A stretch of DNA of 64,000 bases from Thiohalorhabdus denitrificans (GTDB taxonomy: Bacteria > Pseudomonadota > Gammaproteobacteria > Thiohalorhabdales > Thiohalorhabdaceae), in NCBI RefSeq assembly GCF_001399755.1, contig NZ_LJCP01000011.1, positions 124,001 through 188,000 on the forward strand. Reading direction: 5' to 3'. The notes under the pieces are model-generated. The model was not told where the DNA came from. It searched no databases and was given only the letters and a program-made list of their open reading frames with translations. This document shows, piece after piece, positions 38,021-47,154 of this stretch; positions within the stretch are counted from its first letter, which is position 1; every line of letters begins with the position of its first letter. The position numbers and the translations under genes are program-made.

Positions 38021-39832
38021 ATGGTAGACGAGGCACCGACGCAACCAGCCCTCGCCTCCTCCCCCCTGGAACGGATCCGGAACGCTTCCAACTTGGGGGC
38101 CGCCTTCCTGGACCGCGTTGCCGCCCACCCCGAGGCTACCGCCTGCCTGGAACCGGACGGGCACCGCTTCCATCCGGTCACCGCGCGGGCGTTCGCCGAG
38201 GAGGTAGTGGACATCGCGCGGGCCTTCGCCGGCTCCGGCCTGGTGGCCGGGGATCGGGTGGCCCTGATGGGGCCCAATGGCCGCTTCTGGGCCGCGGTGG
38301 ACTGGGCCGCCCAGCTGCTGGGCCTGGTGGTGGTGCCCCTCTACCAGGGCCAGCAGCCCACGGACCTGCGCTACCTGCTGGAGGATTCCGGGCCCTCCTT
38401 GATCTGCATCCAGGGCCCGAAGTCCCTGGCGGACCTGTCGGCGCTGACGGCGCGGAATTCCTACCTGCCCCCGGTAGCGGTCCGCGATCCCGGCGACCAG
38501 GCGCTGGAGCCGCCCTTCCGCAGCTGGGAAGCCTTCCTCTCTGCCGGGGAGGCGGTGGACCGGGCCACCGTCCGCATGCGCACCGACAGCATCCACCGGG
38601 ACCAGCTGGCCACGCTGGTCTACACCTCCGGGACCACGGGCTGGCCGAAGGGCGTGGAGCTCACCCACGGCAACCTGCTGGCCAATCTGGAGGGGATCCT
38701 GGAGGTGCTCTCCGTCGAGGAAGGCGACCGCTTCCTCTCCGTGCTGCCCCTGGCCCACATCTTTGAACGCACCACGGGCCACCTCCTGGCCTACCTCGCC
38801 GGGGCCGAGGTGGCCTATGCCCGGGGCCCCCAGTCCGTCGCCTCGGACCTGGCCACCGCCCGCCCCACCATCCTGCTCGCGGTGCCCCGGCTCTTCCAGC
38901 TGTTCCACGAGCGCGCCATGGCCCAAGCGGAGCGGAGCCGCCTGGCGGGCCTGACCCTGGCCTGGGCGGAGGGGGGCGGCCCCTTGCGGCGGGCCCTCGG
39001 CCGGCGTCTGCTGGGCGGACGACTGCGCAAGCGCCTGGGCGGCCGCGTCCGCCTGCTGGTGAGCGGCGGCGCCCCCCTGGCTCCAGAGGTGGCCGCGTTT
39101 TTCCGCTCGGCGGGGATCCCCATCCTGGAGGGCTACGGTCAGACGGAAACCAGTCCGGTGGTAAGCGTTAACCCACCCGAAGCCATCCGCCCGGGAACCG
39201 TTGGGCCCCCGCTGCCCAACGTGGAGGCGTGGGCGGCGGAGGACGGGGAGATCCTGGTCCGGGGGCCCTCCGTGATGCGGGGCTACTGGGGCAAGCCGGA
39301 GGAGACCGCGCAGACCTTCGCCGGAGACTGGCTGCGCACGGGGGACATCGGCGGGATGGACGAGGCCGGCTACCTGTACGTCACCGACCGCAAGAAAGAC
39401 CTCATCGTCACCTCGGGGGGCAAGAACATCCCCCCGCAGCGGGTGGAGCTGCGCCTAGGGGCCCAGCCGTTGATCCAGCAGGCGGTGGTGTTCGGGGACG
39501 GCGAGGCCTACCTCGGGGCCCTGATCGTGCCCAACTGGCAGCAGGTCACCGAGCAGCTGGGCGCCGATTCGCCGCCGGAGGACCCGGAGGACGGCGCGGT
39601 CACGCGCCTGATCCGCAGCGCCGTCCATAACGCCCTGCAGGACCTGCCCGCCTGGGAGCAGGTCCGGCGCTTCCGTGTGCTACCGCAGCCCTTCACCGAG
39701 GAAGCGGGCGAGGTAACCCCGACCCTGAAGATCCGGCGCAAGGTGGTGAAGGAGCGTTACCCCCGCGAGGTGGCCAGCCTGTTCGCCGACCGGGCGGACT
39801 CCGCGCGGGAAGCTGCGGGGACCGGGGACTAG
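38021..39832 (+). CDS. Long-chain fatty acid:CoA ligase (AMP-forming)
   Basis: The 603-residue protein activates a carboxylic acid, probably a long-chain fatty acid, through an acyl-AMP. The AMP-binding motif LVYTSGTTGWPKGVELTH, the LPLAHIFERT motif, EGYGQTETSPVV and the RTGDIGGMDEAGYLYVTDRKKDLIVTSGGKNI block are all present, as in the FAA1-like group. The ATG is 11 bases after ptsP, and a longer frame within ptsP is not used. It could use other hydrophobic acids. Confidence 0.88.
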   Translation: MVDEAPTQPALASSPLERIRNASNLGAAFLDRVAAHPEATACLEPDGHRFHPVTARAFAEEVVDIARAFAGSGLVAGDRVALMGPNGRFWAAVDWAAQLLGLVVVPLYQGQQPTDLRYLLEDSGPSLICIQGPKSLADLSALTARNSYLPPVAVRDPGDQALEPPFRSWEAFLSAGEAVDRATVRMRTDSIHRDQLATLVYTSGTTGWPKGVELTHGNLLANLEGILEVLSVEEGDRFLSVLPLAHIFERTTGHLLAYLAGAEVAYARGPQSVASDLATARPTILLAVPRLFQLFHERAMAQAERSRLAGLTLAWAEGGGPLRRALGRRLLGGRLRKRLGGRVRLLVSGGAPLAPEVAAFFRSAGIPILEGYGQTETSPVVSVNPPEAIRPGTVGPPLPNVEAWAAEDGEILVRGPSVMRGYWGKPEETAQTFAGDWLRTGDIGGMDEAGYLYVTDRKKDLIVTSGGKNIPPQRVELRLGAQPLIQQAVVFGDGEAYLGALIVPNWQQVTEQLGADSPPEDPEDGAVTRLIRSAVHNALQDLPAWEQVRRFRVLPQPFTEEAGEVTPTLKIRRKVVKERYPREVASLFADRADSAREAAGTGD

Positions 39833-39881
39833 ACCCGCCGGGCCGTGCCCCCACCGGGGTCCGGCCCGGTGATCCGGCGAC

Positions 39882-40232
39882 TCAGCCGAAGGTAGTGCGG
39901 TTGGTGCCCCAGAGGTGGCGCTCCACGTCCTGGAAATGGATGTAGATGCGCCCCGGTGGAACCCCTAGCCGGTCGTTCAGGACGTCGCACAGCCCCGCCG
40001 ACAGCTCCTGGGTCCGGTCCTGGGGCAAGCCCAGGCTAGCCAGCTCCACGTAGGCCGCCGGCTCGTCGCTGCCGCCGAACAGGACGTCCCGGCCCGTCTC
40101 CAGGGTGACCATCACGTAGCTCTCGGGCTTGCCCAGCAGCTCGGCGGTGCGCTCCGAGAGGGCGCCCAGCAGGCGGCGGCGCTCCTCGCTGGTGGACAGC
40201 TCCTGGTTGGTTACTACCCGCGTCAGGGGCAT
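39882..40232 (-). CDS. MIF-like tautomerase
   Basis: The 116-residue protein belongs to the tautomerase/MIF superfamily: Pro2 (catalytic Pro1 after Met removal) in MPLTRVVTN, KPESYVMVTL, and the MIF-type ending RIYIHFQDVERHLWGTNRTTFG. It may tautomerise phenylpyruvate or a related enol, but the natural substrate is unknown. MIF-type length (about 115) fits better than the 4-OT type. The ATG follows a GGAGGAG site. Confidence 0.88.
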   Translation of the reverse strand: MPLTRVVTNQELSTSEERRRLLGALSERTAELLGKPESYVMVTLETGRDVLFGGSDEPAAYVELASLGLPQDRTQELSAGLCDVLNDRLGVPPGRIYIHFQDVERHLWGTNRTTFG

Positions 40233-40273
40233 GGGCTCCTCCACGTTTTTGCCGTTCAAGCCTGGGCGGGAGA

Positions 40274-41104
40274 CTAGCCCTCCCCGCCCTTGCGGAAGCA
40301 CTGGACGCCGTCGATCCGATCCCGCTCGAACCGGCTGTCCATTCGCTGCGCGTCCTCTCCGGCCCCGGTGAACAGGTACCCGCCCGCCACCAGGCGTTGG
40401 TGGACCGTGTCCATGGCCTTCCGCCGACCCTCCTCGTCGAAATAGATGAGGACGTTGCGGCACAGGACCAGGTCGAACCGGGACAGGGGGAAATCGGCCT
40501 CCAGGACGTTCATGGTTCGGTAGCGGATCATGCTTCGGATCTCCGGCACCGGACGGTAGCCCCCCTCCACCGGCTCGAAATACCGGCGCCGTATGTCCGG
40601 GGGCAGGCCCCGCTGCATCTCCAGTTCGGAATAGACCGCGCTCTTGGCCCGGGAGATGGCCTTCTGGCTCACGTCCGTGCCCACCACCATGCACTGGTCG
40701 GCCCGCTCGGGCGGCAGGGCCTCCCGCAGGTTGATGGCTAGGCTAATGGCCTCCTGCCCCGTGGAGCAAGCGGCGCTCCATAGCTTGAGCTCCCGCCCGG
40801 CTCGCTCCTCGGCAATTGCCGGGATGACATGGCTCTGCAGCACCTCGAAGGGGCGGCCGTCCCGGAAGAAGCTGGTCTCCTTGATGGTCAGGGCGTTGAG
40901 AATGGCCTCCACCACCTCGGGATTGTGGCGCTCCCGGTACACGTGGCCCACCAGGTCGTTCAGGCCGTCATAGCCCCATTCGCGGGCCAGGGGCTGGAGC
41001 TTGGAGCGCAGGGAGTAGCTCTTCTCCGGCTTCAGGACGATCCCCGACTCCTTCTTCAGGAACCGCGCCAGGAGATCGAAGGAATACGGGCTGAGCTCGC
41101 TCAT
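40274..41104 (-). CDS. cheR: Chemotaxis protein methyltransferase CheR
   Basis: CheR methylates glutamates of chemoreceptors using SAM. The 276 residues have an N-terminal helical domain, LTIKETSFFRDGRPFEVL, the SAM-binding LWSAACSTGQEAISLA, and DLVLCRNVLIYFD near the C-terminus, as in CheR. It follows cheB by ten bases and is co-transcribed with it. No receptors or CheA/W/Y are present here, so it may serve a remote chemotaxis or surface-sensing system. Confidence 0.95.
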   Translation of the reverse strand: MSELSPYSFDLLARFLKKESGIVLKPEKSYSLRSKLQPLAREWGYDGLNDLVGHVYRERHNPEVVEAILNALTIKETSFFRDGRPFEVLQSHVIPAIAEERAGRELKLWSAACSTGQEAISLAINLREALPPERADQCMVVGTDVSQKAISRAKSAVYSELEMQRGLPPDIRRRYFEPVEGGYRPVPEIRSMIRYRTMNVLEADFPLSRFDLVLCRNVLIYFDEEGRRKAMDTVHQRLVAGGYLFTGAGEDAQRMDSRFERDRIDGVQCFRKGGEG

Positions 41105-41114
41105 GGGCGGGACC

Positions 41115-42221
41115 TCACGCCGAGGTGGCCCGGGAGAACAGCACCCGGTCCAGCAGGGCAGCGATCTCCCCCGGCTCCAGGACCGCGTCCGCCAGGCCCG
41201 CCTGGGCGATGGCCCCCGGCATCCCCCAGACCGCACTACTCCGCTCGTCCTGGACCACCACCATGCCGCCCGCCTCGCGGATCCGGCGCGCTCCCTCCAG
41301 GCCGTCCCGGCCCATGCCCGTCAGCACGATCCCCAGCACCCGCGTGCCCTGCAGCTCGGCGGCGGAGATGAACAGCGGATCCACCGCCGGGCGGCAGGAG
41401 TTTACCCGCTCCCGGTGATCCAGATGGACGGTCAGGCGCTTGGCGTCGCGGGAGACGCGCATGTGGTAGTCGCCGGGGGCCACGAGCCCGGCGCCCAGCG
41501 GGATCTTCTCGCCGTCCTCGGCCTCCCGCCACCGGAACGGCCCCCGGTCCCCGAGCCGCTGGGCGAAGGCCCCGGTGAAGCCCAGCGCCATGTGCTGGAC
41601 CAGCAGGACCGGCACCCGGACCGCCCCTTCCGGGTCCAGTTCCCCCAGGATGGCGTGCAGGGTCTGCGGGCCCCCCGTGGAGCTGCCGATCACCACCAGG
41701 TCCGGCTGGAACCCCGCGGGCATGCCCCCCTGCCCGGACGGGCTTTCCCGGGCCGCCTTTCCCCGGCGACCGCCCCCATCCGGGCCCGGCTCCCGCCGGG
41801 CCCGCACCAGCTCCCGGACCGTCCGGACCAGATCGTCCACGGTCTCCTCCAGGGGCTCGCGCATCCCCGTCCGGCCCGGGTCGGGCTTGTTGATGAACTC
41901 CTCGGCGCCCCGCGACAGGCACTCCACGGTGACCTCCGCATCCTGCTTGGACATGGAGCTGAACATGAGCACCACGGGGGCCCCCGCCTGCCCCGGCTGC
42001 AGGTGGTCCAGGAACTCGATGCCGGTCATCTCCGGCATGAGCACATCCAGGATCACCGCGTCCGGCCTCAGTGACCCCACCATCTCCAGGCCCTGGCGGC
42101 CGTTATGGGCGACACCGACCACCTCCAGGCCGCCGGCCTCCTCCAGCCCCTTCTTCAACACGGAGCGGACCACCGCCGAATCGTCCACGACCAGAACCCG
42201 AATGGGCTCCCCTGCTGCCAT
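41115..42221 (-). CDS. cheB: Protein-glutamate methylesterase/deamidase CheB
   Basis: CheB removes receptor methyl groups. The 368 residues contain a receiver domain (VLVVDDSAVVRSVL; phospho-acceptor Asp in AVILDVLMPEMTGIEF) and a methylesterase domain with the catalytic Ser in VIGSSTGGPQ, the His in LLVQHM and the Asp in LTGMGRDG. A Gly/Arg-rich linker joins them. It pairs with cheR downstream and is divergent from the TPR gene. Confidence 0.96.
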   Translation of the reverse strand: MAAGEPIRVLVVDDSAVVRSVLKKGLEEAGGLEVVGVAHNGRQGLEMVGSLRPDAVILDVLMPEMTGIEFLDHLQPGQAGAPVVLMFSSMSKQDAEVTVECLSRGAEEFINKPDPGRTGMREPLEETVDDLVRTVRELVRARREPGPDGGGRRGKAARESPSGQGGMPAGFQPDLVVIGSSTGGPQTLHAILGELDPEGAVRVPVLLVQHMALGFTGAFAQRLGDRGPFRWREAEDGEKIPLGAGLVAPGDYHMRVSRDAKRLTVHLDHRERVNSCRPAVDPLFISAAELQGTRVLGIVLTGMGRDGLEGARRIREAGGMVVVQDERSSAVWGMPGAIAQAGLADAVLEPGEIAALLDRVLFSRATSA

Positions 42222-42434
42222 CCGTTTCTCCTGCTGGGGGTTGGGGACCGGGGCCAGTGCGCCGCGGGGCGGACTGCCACTCGGACAAAGGCCACAGAAT
42301 AACCGCTCGGTCGCGCCCCGAATAGGCCTCCGAGCCCGGGAACCTTCCCCGCGCTCCGGCCTTCCAAAAAGAGTTCCCCTTTTCCCAAGAGCCTGCTATC
42401 CATGGCGGGCAATACCCGAGCACGGAGGTAAACC

Positions 42435-43082
42435 ATGGCCCATCGCTATCATCGCGAACCCCATCGGAGTGCGGGGTTCCGGGCCTTTCTGGTGGGCGGT
42501 GCCCTGCTGGGCACGCTCGGGGCCGCGGCGGCGACGGCGGCCGGGGTGGAACAGCCGGCGCCTCTCCGAGAGGAGGCCCGGACCTTCCTCAACCACGGCC
42601 AGGATTACGCGCGCAACCATCAGTGGGGGGCGGCCGTCGCCCTGTACCGGGACGCCATCGACATGGATCCCCGTCAGGCCGAAGCCCACCTGGAGCTCGG
42701 CGTGGCCCTCGCCCAGCAGGATCGCCCCCGGGCCTCGGCCCAGGCGCTGAAGCGGGCCACCGAGCTCCGGCCCGATTCGGCGAAGGCCTTCTACAACCTG
42801 GGGGTGGCCTACGCCCACAGCGGCGAGATCCAGAAGGAGATGGAGGCCTACAGGGAGGCCATCCGGTTGGACCCGGAGCACATCTCCGCCCACTACAATC
42901 TGGGCACCGCCCACTGGGGGGAGGGTCGGGACGGCGAGGCCTCGCGGGAGTTCTACGAGGCGGGGAAGCTCTACCAGGAGGCGGGCCACCCACGGATGGC
43001 GCGGCAGATGCTGCAGCTGATCCAGGAAATCGCCCCCGAGTCGGAATACCGGAACCGGTTGGAGCGGGTGATGGAGGAGTGA
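42435..43082 (+). CDS. TPR protein with N-terminal signal/anchor
   Basis: The 215-residue protein has a positively charged N-terminus and a hydrophobic segment (about 16-37) that is a signal peptide or anchor. Three to four tetratricopeptide repeats follow (such as AEAHLELGVALAQQDRPRASAQALKRATELRP and AKAFYNLGVAYAHSGEIQKEMEAYREAIRLDP). It probably scaffolds envelope proteins; the partner is unknown. It is a lone gene. Confidence 0.85.
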   Translation: MAHRYHREPHRSAGFRAFLVGGALLGTLGAAAATAAGVEQPAPLREEARTFLNHGQDYARNHQWGAAVALYRDAIDMDPRQAEAHLELGVALAQQDRPRASAQALKRATELRPDSAKAFYNLGVAYAHSGEIQKEMEAYREAIRLDPEHISAHYNLGTAHWGEGRDGEASREFYEAGKLYQEAGHPRMARQMLQLIQEIAPESEYRNRLERVMEE

Positions 43083-43104
43083 CTCGGGGCCCGGGCCCAG
43101 GATC

Positions 43105-43125
43105 GCCCGCTAAAGCGGGCTCCTA
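43105..43125 (+). repeat. REP-like palindrome
   Basis: GCCCGCTAAAGCGGGCTCCTA lies in the short gap between the convergent TPR and PyrK-like genes. It shares the stem and the CTCCTA flank with the copies at 46339 and 60846. Confidence 0.75.
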
Positions 43126-43140
43126 TGCAGAAAGACCGCA

Positions 43141-44016
43141 CTACGGTTCGGGGAAGACCCGCTCGGCGGGAAACACCGGGCCGTCCACGCACACCCGCCG
43201 CATGGCCGGACCGGTGGGCTCCTCCACGCGCACCGTGCATCCGGCGCACCCGCCCACGGCGCAGGCCATGTACTCCTCCAGGGAGACCCAGGTGGCCACC
43301 CCCAGCTCCCGACCCAAGCGGGCGGCCGCCGCCAGCATGGGCTCCGGGCCCACGGCGAAGATGGCCGCCCGGCGACGCTCGGCGGGGGCCAGGGGCTCCA
43401 GGTAGGCACGGGCCAGGTCGGTAACGTACCCCTCATATGCGCCGGGCAGGCCGGCCAGGGAGGCGAGGCGGCTGGGTACGCCCCAGTCCTCCAGGCGGGC
43501 GTCGGCATGGGTGGCCTCGGTCGGGAGGCCGGGCAGCTCCAGCTCCGAGGGGCGGGTCTCGAAGGGAAAGGGCACCTCGGAGCCGAGGAAGGCCGCCGGG
43601 GCCACATCGCTGCGGTCCTTGAGGGTCTCGGCCAGGAACACCATGGGCGGGATGCCCACCCCGCCGCCGATGAGCACCGGGTAGTGGACGGCCTCGTCCA
43701 CCCGGAAGGGCTGCCCGATGGGACCCATCAGGCTCAGGGCCTCGCCGGGCTCCCGCCGGGCCAGCAGGCGCGTGCCGTGGCCGAGGCGCTTGTAGAGAAA
43801 CTCCACCACCCCCGCCTCCGGCTCCACCCGCTGGATGGACAGGGGCCGGCGCATGGGCAGCTCGGGGGCGCAGCGCAGGTGGGCGAACTGCCCCGGCCGG
43901 GCGCGGGCGGCCGTCTCCGGCGCCCGCACCCGCAGCTCGAACTGCTCGCCCGGCCACGCCCGGTGGGCGAGGACCTCGGCGTCCTCGACGAAGATGGAGG
44001 CCTCGCGCCGGGTCAC
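43141..44016 (-). CDS. PyrK-like dihydroorotate dehydrogenase electron-transfer subunit
   Basis: The 291-residue protein is a ferredoxin-reductase-type flavoprotein: MRRPLSIQRVE (flavin), LIGGGVGIPPMVFLAETL (NAD-binding) and a C-terminal 2Fe-2S motif CAVGGCAGCTVRV with a fourth Cys 15 residues on, the PyrK pattern. PyrK passes electrons between NAD and class 1B dihydroorotate dehydrogenase. It starts with GTG overlapping the pyrC stop, so it is coupled to pyrC. No pyrD of class 1B is adjacent, so the partner is unknown. Confidence 0.82.
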   Translation of the reverse strand: MTRREASIFVEDAEVLAHRAWPGEQFELRVRAPETAARARPGQFAHLRCAPELPMRRPLSIQRVEPEAGVVEFLYKRLGHGTRLLARREPGEALSLMGPIGQPFRVDEAVHYPVLIGGGVGIPPMVFLAETLKDRSDVAPAAFLGSEVPFPFETRPSELELPGLPTEATHADARLEDWGVPSRLASLAGLPGAYEGYVTDLARAYLEPLAPAERRRAAIFAVGPEPMLAAAARLGRELGVATWVSLEEYMACAVGGCAGCTVRVEEPTGPAMRRVCVDGPVFPAERVFPEP

Positions 44017-45295
44017 TCGGCGTCCCCGAAGGGATACGCCAGCCGGCCGCCCACCAGGGTGTGGGTCACCCGGCCCCGCAGCCGCCAGCCCGCGAAGGGG
44101 GTGTTCACCGAGCGGCTGTACATGCGCTCCGGCTCCACCGTCCATTCGGTTTCCGGGTCGAACAGGCACACGTCCGCCACCTCGCCCACCCCGAGCCGGC
44201 CCGCCTCCAGGCCCAGCACCTCCGCGGGGCCGTTGGTGACCCGCGCCAGGGCGCTGGGCAGGTCCAGAACCTCCTCGTCCACCAGGCGCAGGGTCAGGCC
44301 CAACAGCGTCTCCAGGCCGGTGACGCCGTTGGCGCAGCAGGCGAAGGCCTCGCTCTTGGCGTCGGCCTCGTGGGGGGCGTGGTCGGTGGCGATGGCGGTC
44401 AGGGTGCCGTCGGCCACCGCCGCGCGCACCGCCGCGCGGTCCTCCGGGCTGCGCAGGGGCGGGGCCATCTTGGCGTGGCTGTCGAAGGCGCCCACGTCGG
44501 TGTCGGTGAGGAACAGGTGGTGGGGCGCGGCCTCGCCGGTGACCGGCAGGCCCCTGGCCTGGGCCTGGCGGATCAGCTCAACGCCGCCGCTCGTGGCCAC
44601 GTGGGCGATGTGGATGCGCCCGCCGGTGAGCTCGGCGAGGATCACGTCGCGGGCAATCATCACGTCCTCGGAGGCGTTGGGGATGCCGGGCAGGCCCATG
44701 CGGGTGGCGTGGGCCCCCTCGTTCATGGCGCCCCCCGCCGACAGCGCCCCCTCCTCCTCGTGCAGGATCAGCAGGTAATCGAAGGTGGCGGCGTACTCCA
44801 GAGCCCGGCGCATGATGCCGGCGTCGGGCACCGGACGGCCGTCGTCGGAGAAGGCCACGCAGCCCGCCCCGGCCAGCTCGTGCATCTCGGTGAGGGTCTC
44901 GCCGGCCAGGTCGCGGGTGATGGCGCCGATGGGATGCACCCGGCTCAGCCCCACCCGCTGGGCGGTGGACTTGATCTGCTCGGTCACGGAGCGGCGGTCG
45001 TTCACGGGCCGGGTGTTGGCCATGCAGGCCACCGAGGTGACCCCGCCCGCGGCGGCGGCGCGGCTGCCGCTCTCGATGTCCTCCTTCCACTCCTGGCCGG
45101 GCTCGCGCAGGTGGACGTGCATGTCCACGAGCCCCGGACAGACCACCAGGCCGTCGGCGTCGATGACCCGGTCCGCCCCGAAGTCCCCGGGGGCGTCGCC
45201 GATGGCCTGGATGCGGCCGTTGGCGATGGCGACGTCGGCCACCTCGTCGCGGCCGCTCGCCGGGTCGATGACGCGGCCGCCGCGGATCAGCGTTC

Positions 45296-45299
<4 letters not shown>
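44013..45299 (-). CDS. pyrC: Dihydroorotase (class I)
   Basis: PyrC cyclises carbamoyl-aspartate to dihydroorotate. The 428 residues retain the metal ligands: HVHLREPG (HxH) near residue 60, the SDDGRPVPD loop and ATDHAPH near the C-terminal third, so it is probably catalytically active, unlike the PyrX pseudo-enzymes that pair with some PyrB. The usual HCED motif reads HEEE here. It overlaps pyrB by four bases (ATGA) and the PyrK-like gene by four. Confidence 0.93.
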
Positions 45300-46261
<962 letters not shown>

Positions 46262-46338
46262 GAATGCGTCACACCTTGCGGGAGTGGTTTGGTTCGCTTG
46301 GGGGCGGTGGCCTCCTACCCCAGGGGGCCGAGCCCTTG

Positions 46339-46365
46339 CAGGAGCCCGCTGAAGCGGGCTCCTAC
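46339..46365 (+). repeat. REP-like palindrome
   Basis: A near-perfect palindrome, AGGAGCCCGCT/AGCGGGCTCCT, lies between pyrB and algH, the clearest copy of this family in the window. Confidence 0.8.
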
Positions 46366-46401
46366 GGGGGGTCCTTCAAGGGTCCGGACGCCGGCTATCC
46401 G

Positions 46402-46962
46402 CTACGCATGCCCGCCGTGCTGCACCAGCAGGCTCATGTCGATGCCCAAGGAACGGGCAGCGGCTTCGCGCAGATCGGTGAAGGGGGTCTCGAACAGCAG
46501 CGCGGGGCTGGCGGGCACGGTGAGCCAGGCGTCCTGCTGCAGCTCGCCCTCCAGCTGGCCCGCCCCCCAGCCGGCGTAGCCCAGCGTCAGCCGGAACCGC
46601 TCCGGGCCCTCGCCGCCGGCAATGGCCTCCAGGATGTCCCTGGAGCTGGTGAGGGCGCTGAACTCGTTCACCGGCAGGCTCTGGTCCCACAGGCGGTCCG
46701 GGGAATGCAGCACGAAGCCCTGCTCCGGCTGCACCGGACCGCCGGAGAACACCGGCTCCTCCTGCACCCCCAGGTCCGTGGGCGGGATCTCCAACTGGTC
46801 CAGGACCTGTCCCAGGGTCACCGTGGAGGGATGGTTGAGGATCACCCCCATGGCCCCATCGTCCCCGTGGTTACAGATGTAGACCACGCTATGCTCGAAG
46901 TTGGAATCCTGGAGCGTGGGCAGGGCGATCAGCAGGTGGCCCGTCAGGTCGGTGCTGTTCAT
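46402..46962 (-). CDS. YqgE/AlgH family protein
   Basis: The 186-residue protein has the family signatures GHLLIALPTLQDSNFEHSVVYICNH, GAMGVILNHPS and the FSGGPVQPEQGFVLH and GYAGWGAGQLEGEL blocks. The family's biochemical role is unsettled (AlgH was linked to alginate control in Pseudomonas). It usually sits upstream of ruvX and pyrR/pyrB; here ruvX and pyrR are missing and a REP copy takes their place. Confidence 0.92.
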   Translation of the reverse strand: MNSTDLTGHLLIALPTLQDSNFEHSVVYICNHGDDGAMGVILNHPSTVTLGQVLDQLEIPPTDLGVQEEPVFSGGPVQPEQGFVLHSPDRLWDQSLPVNEFSALTSSRDILEAIAGGEGPERFRLTLGYAGWGAGQLEGELQQDAWLTVPASPALLFETPFTDLREAAARSLGIDMSLLVQHGGHA

Positions 46963-47154
46963 GGTGCGGTTCCCGCGCTGGCTGCGGCCCCTTTCCCGGG
47001 GTGGATTTCCGCGTCACACTGGCTCCGGAAGCGGCCGCCCCCGGCTGCCAATGCGCATAGTATAGCGGACCCGCCCGCATGAAGACGAGGATGGAAGGCG
47101 CCCGTAAGGGCTCCGCCCCCGGTCCCGCCCCGGCACCCGGATACGGAGAGATCC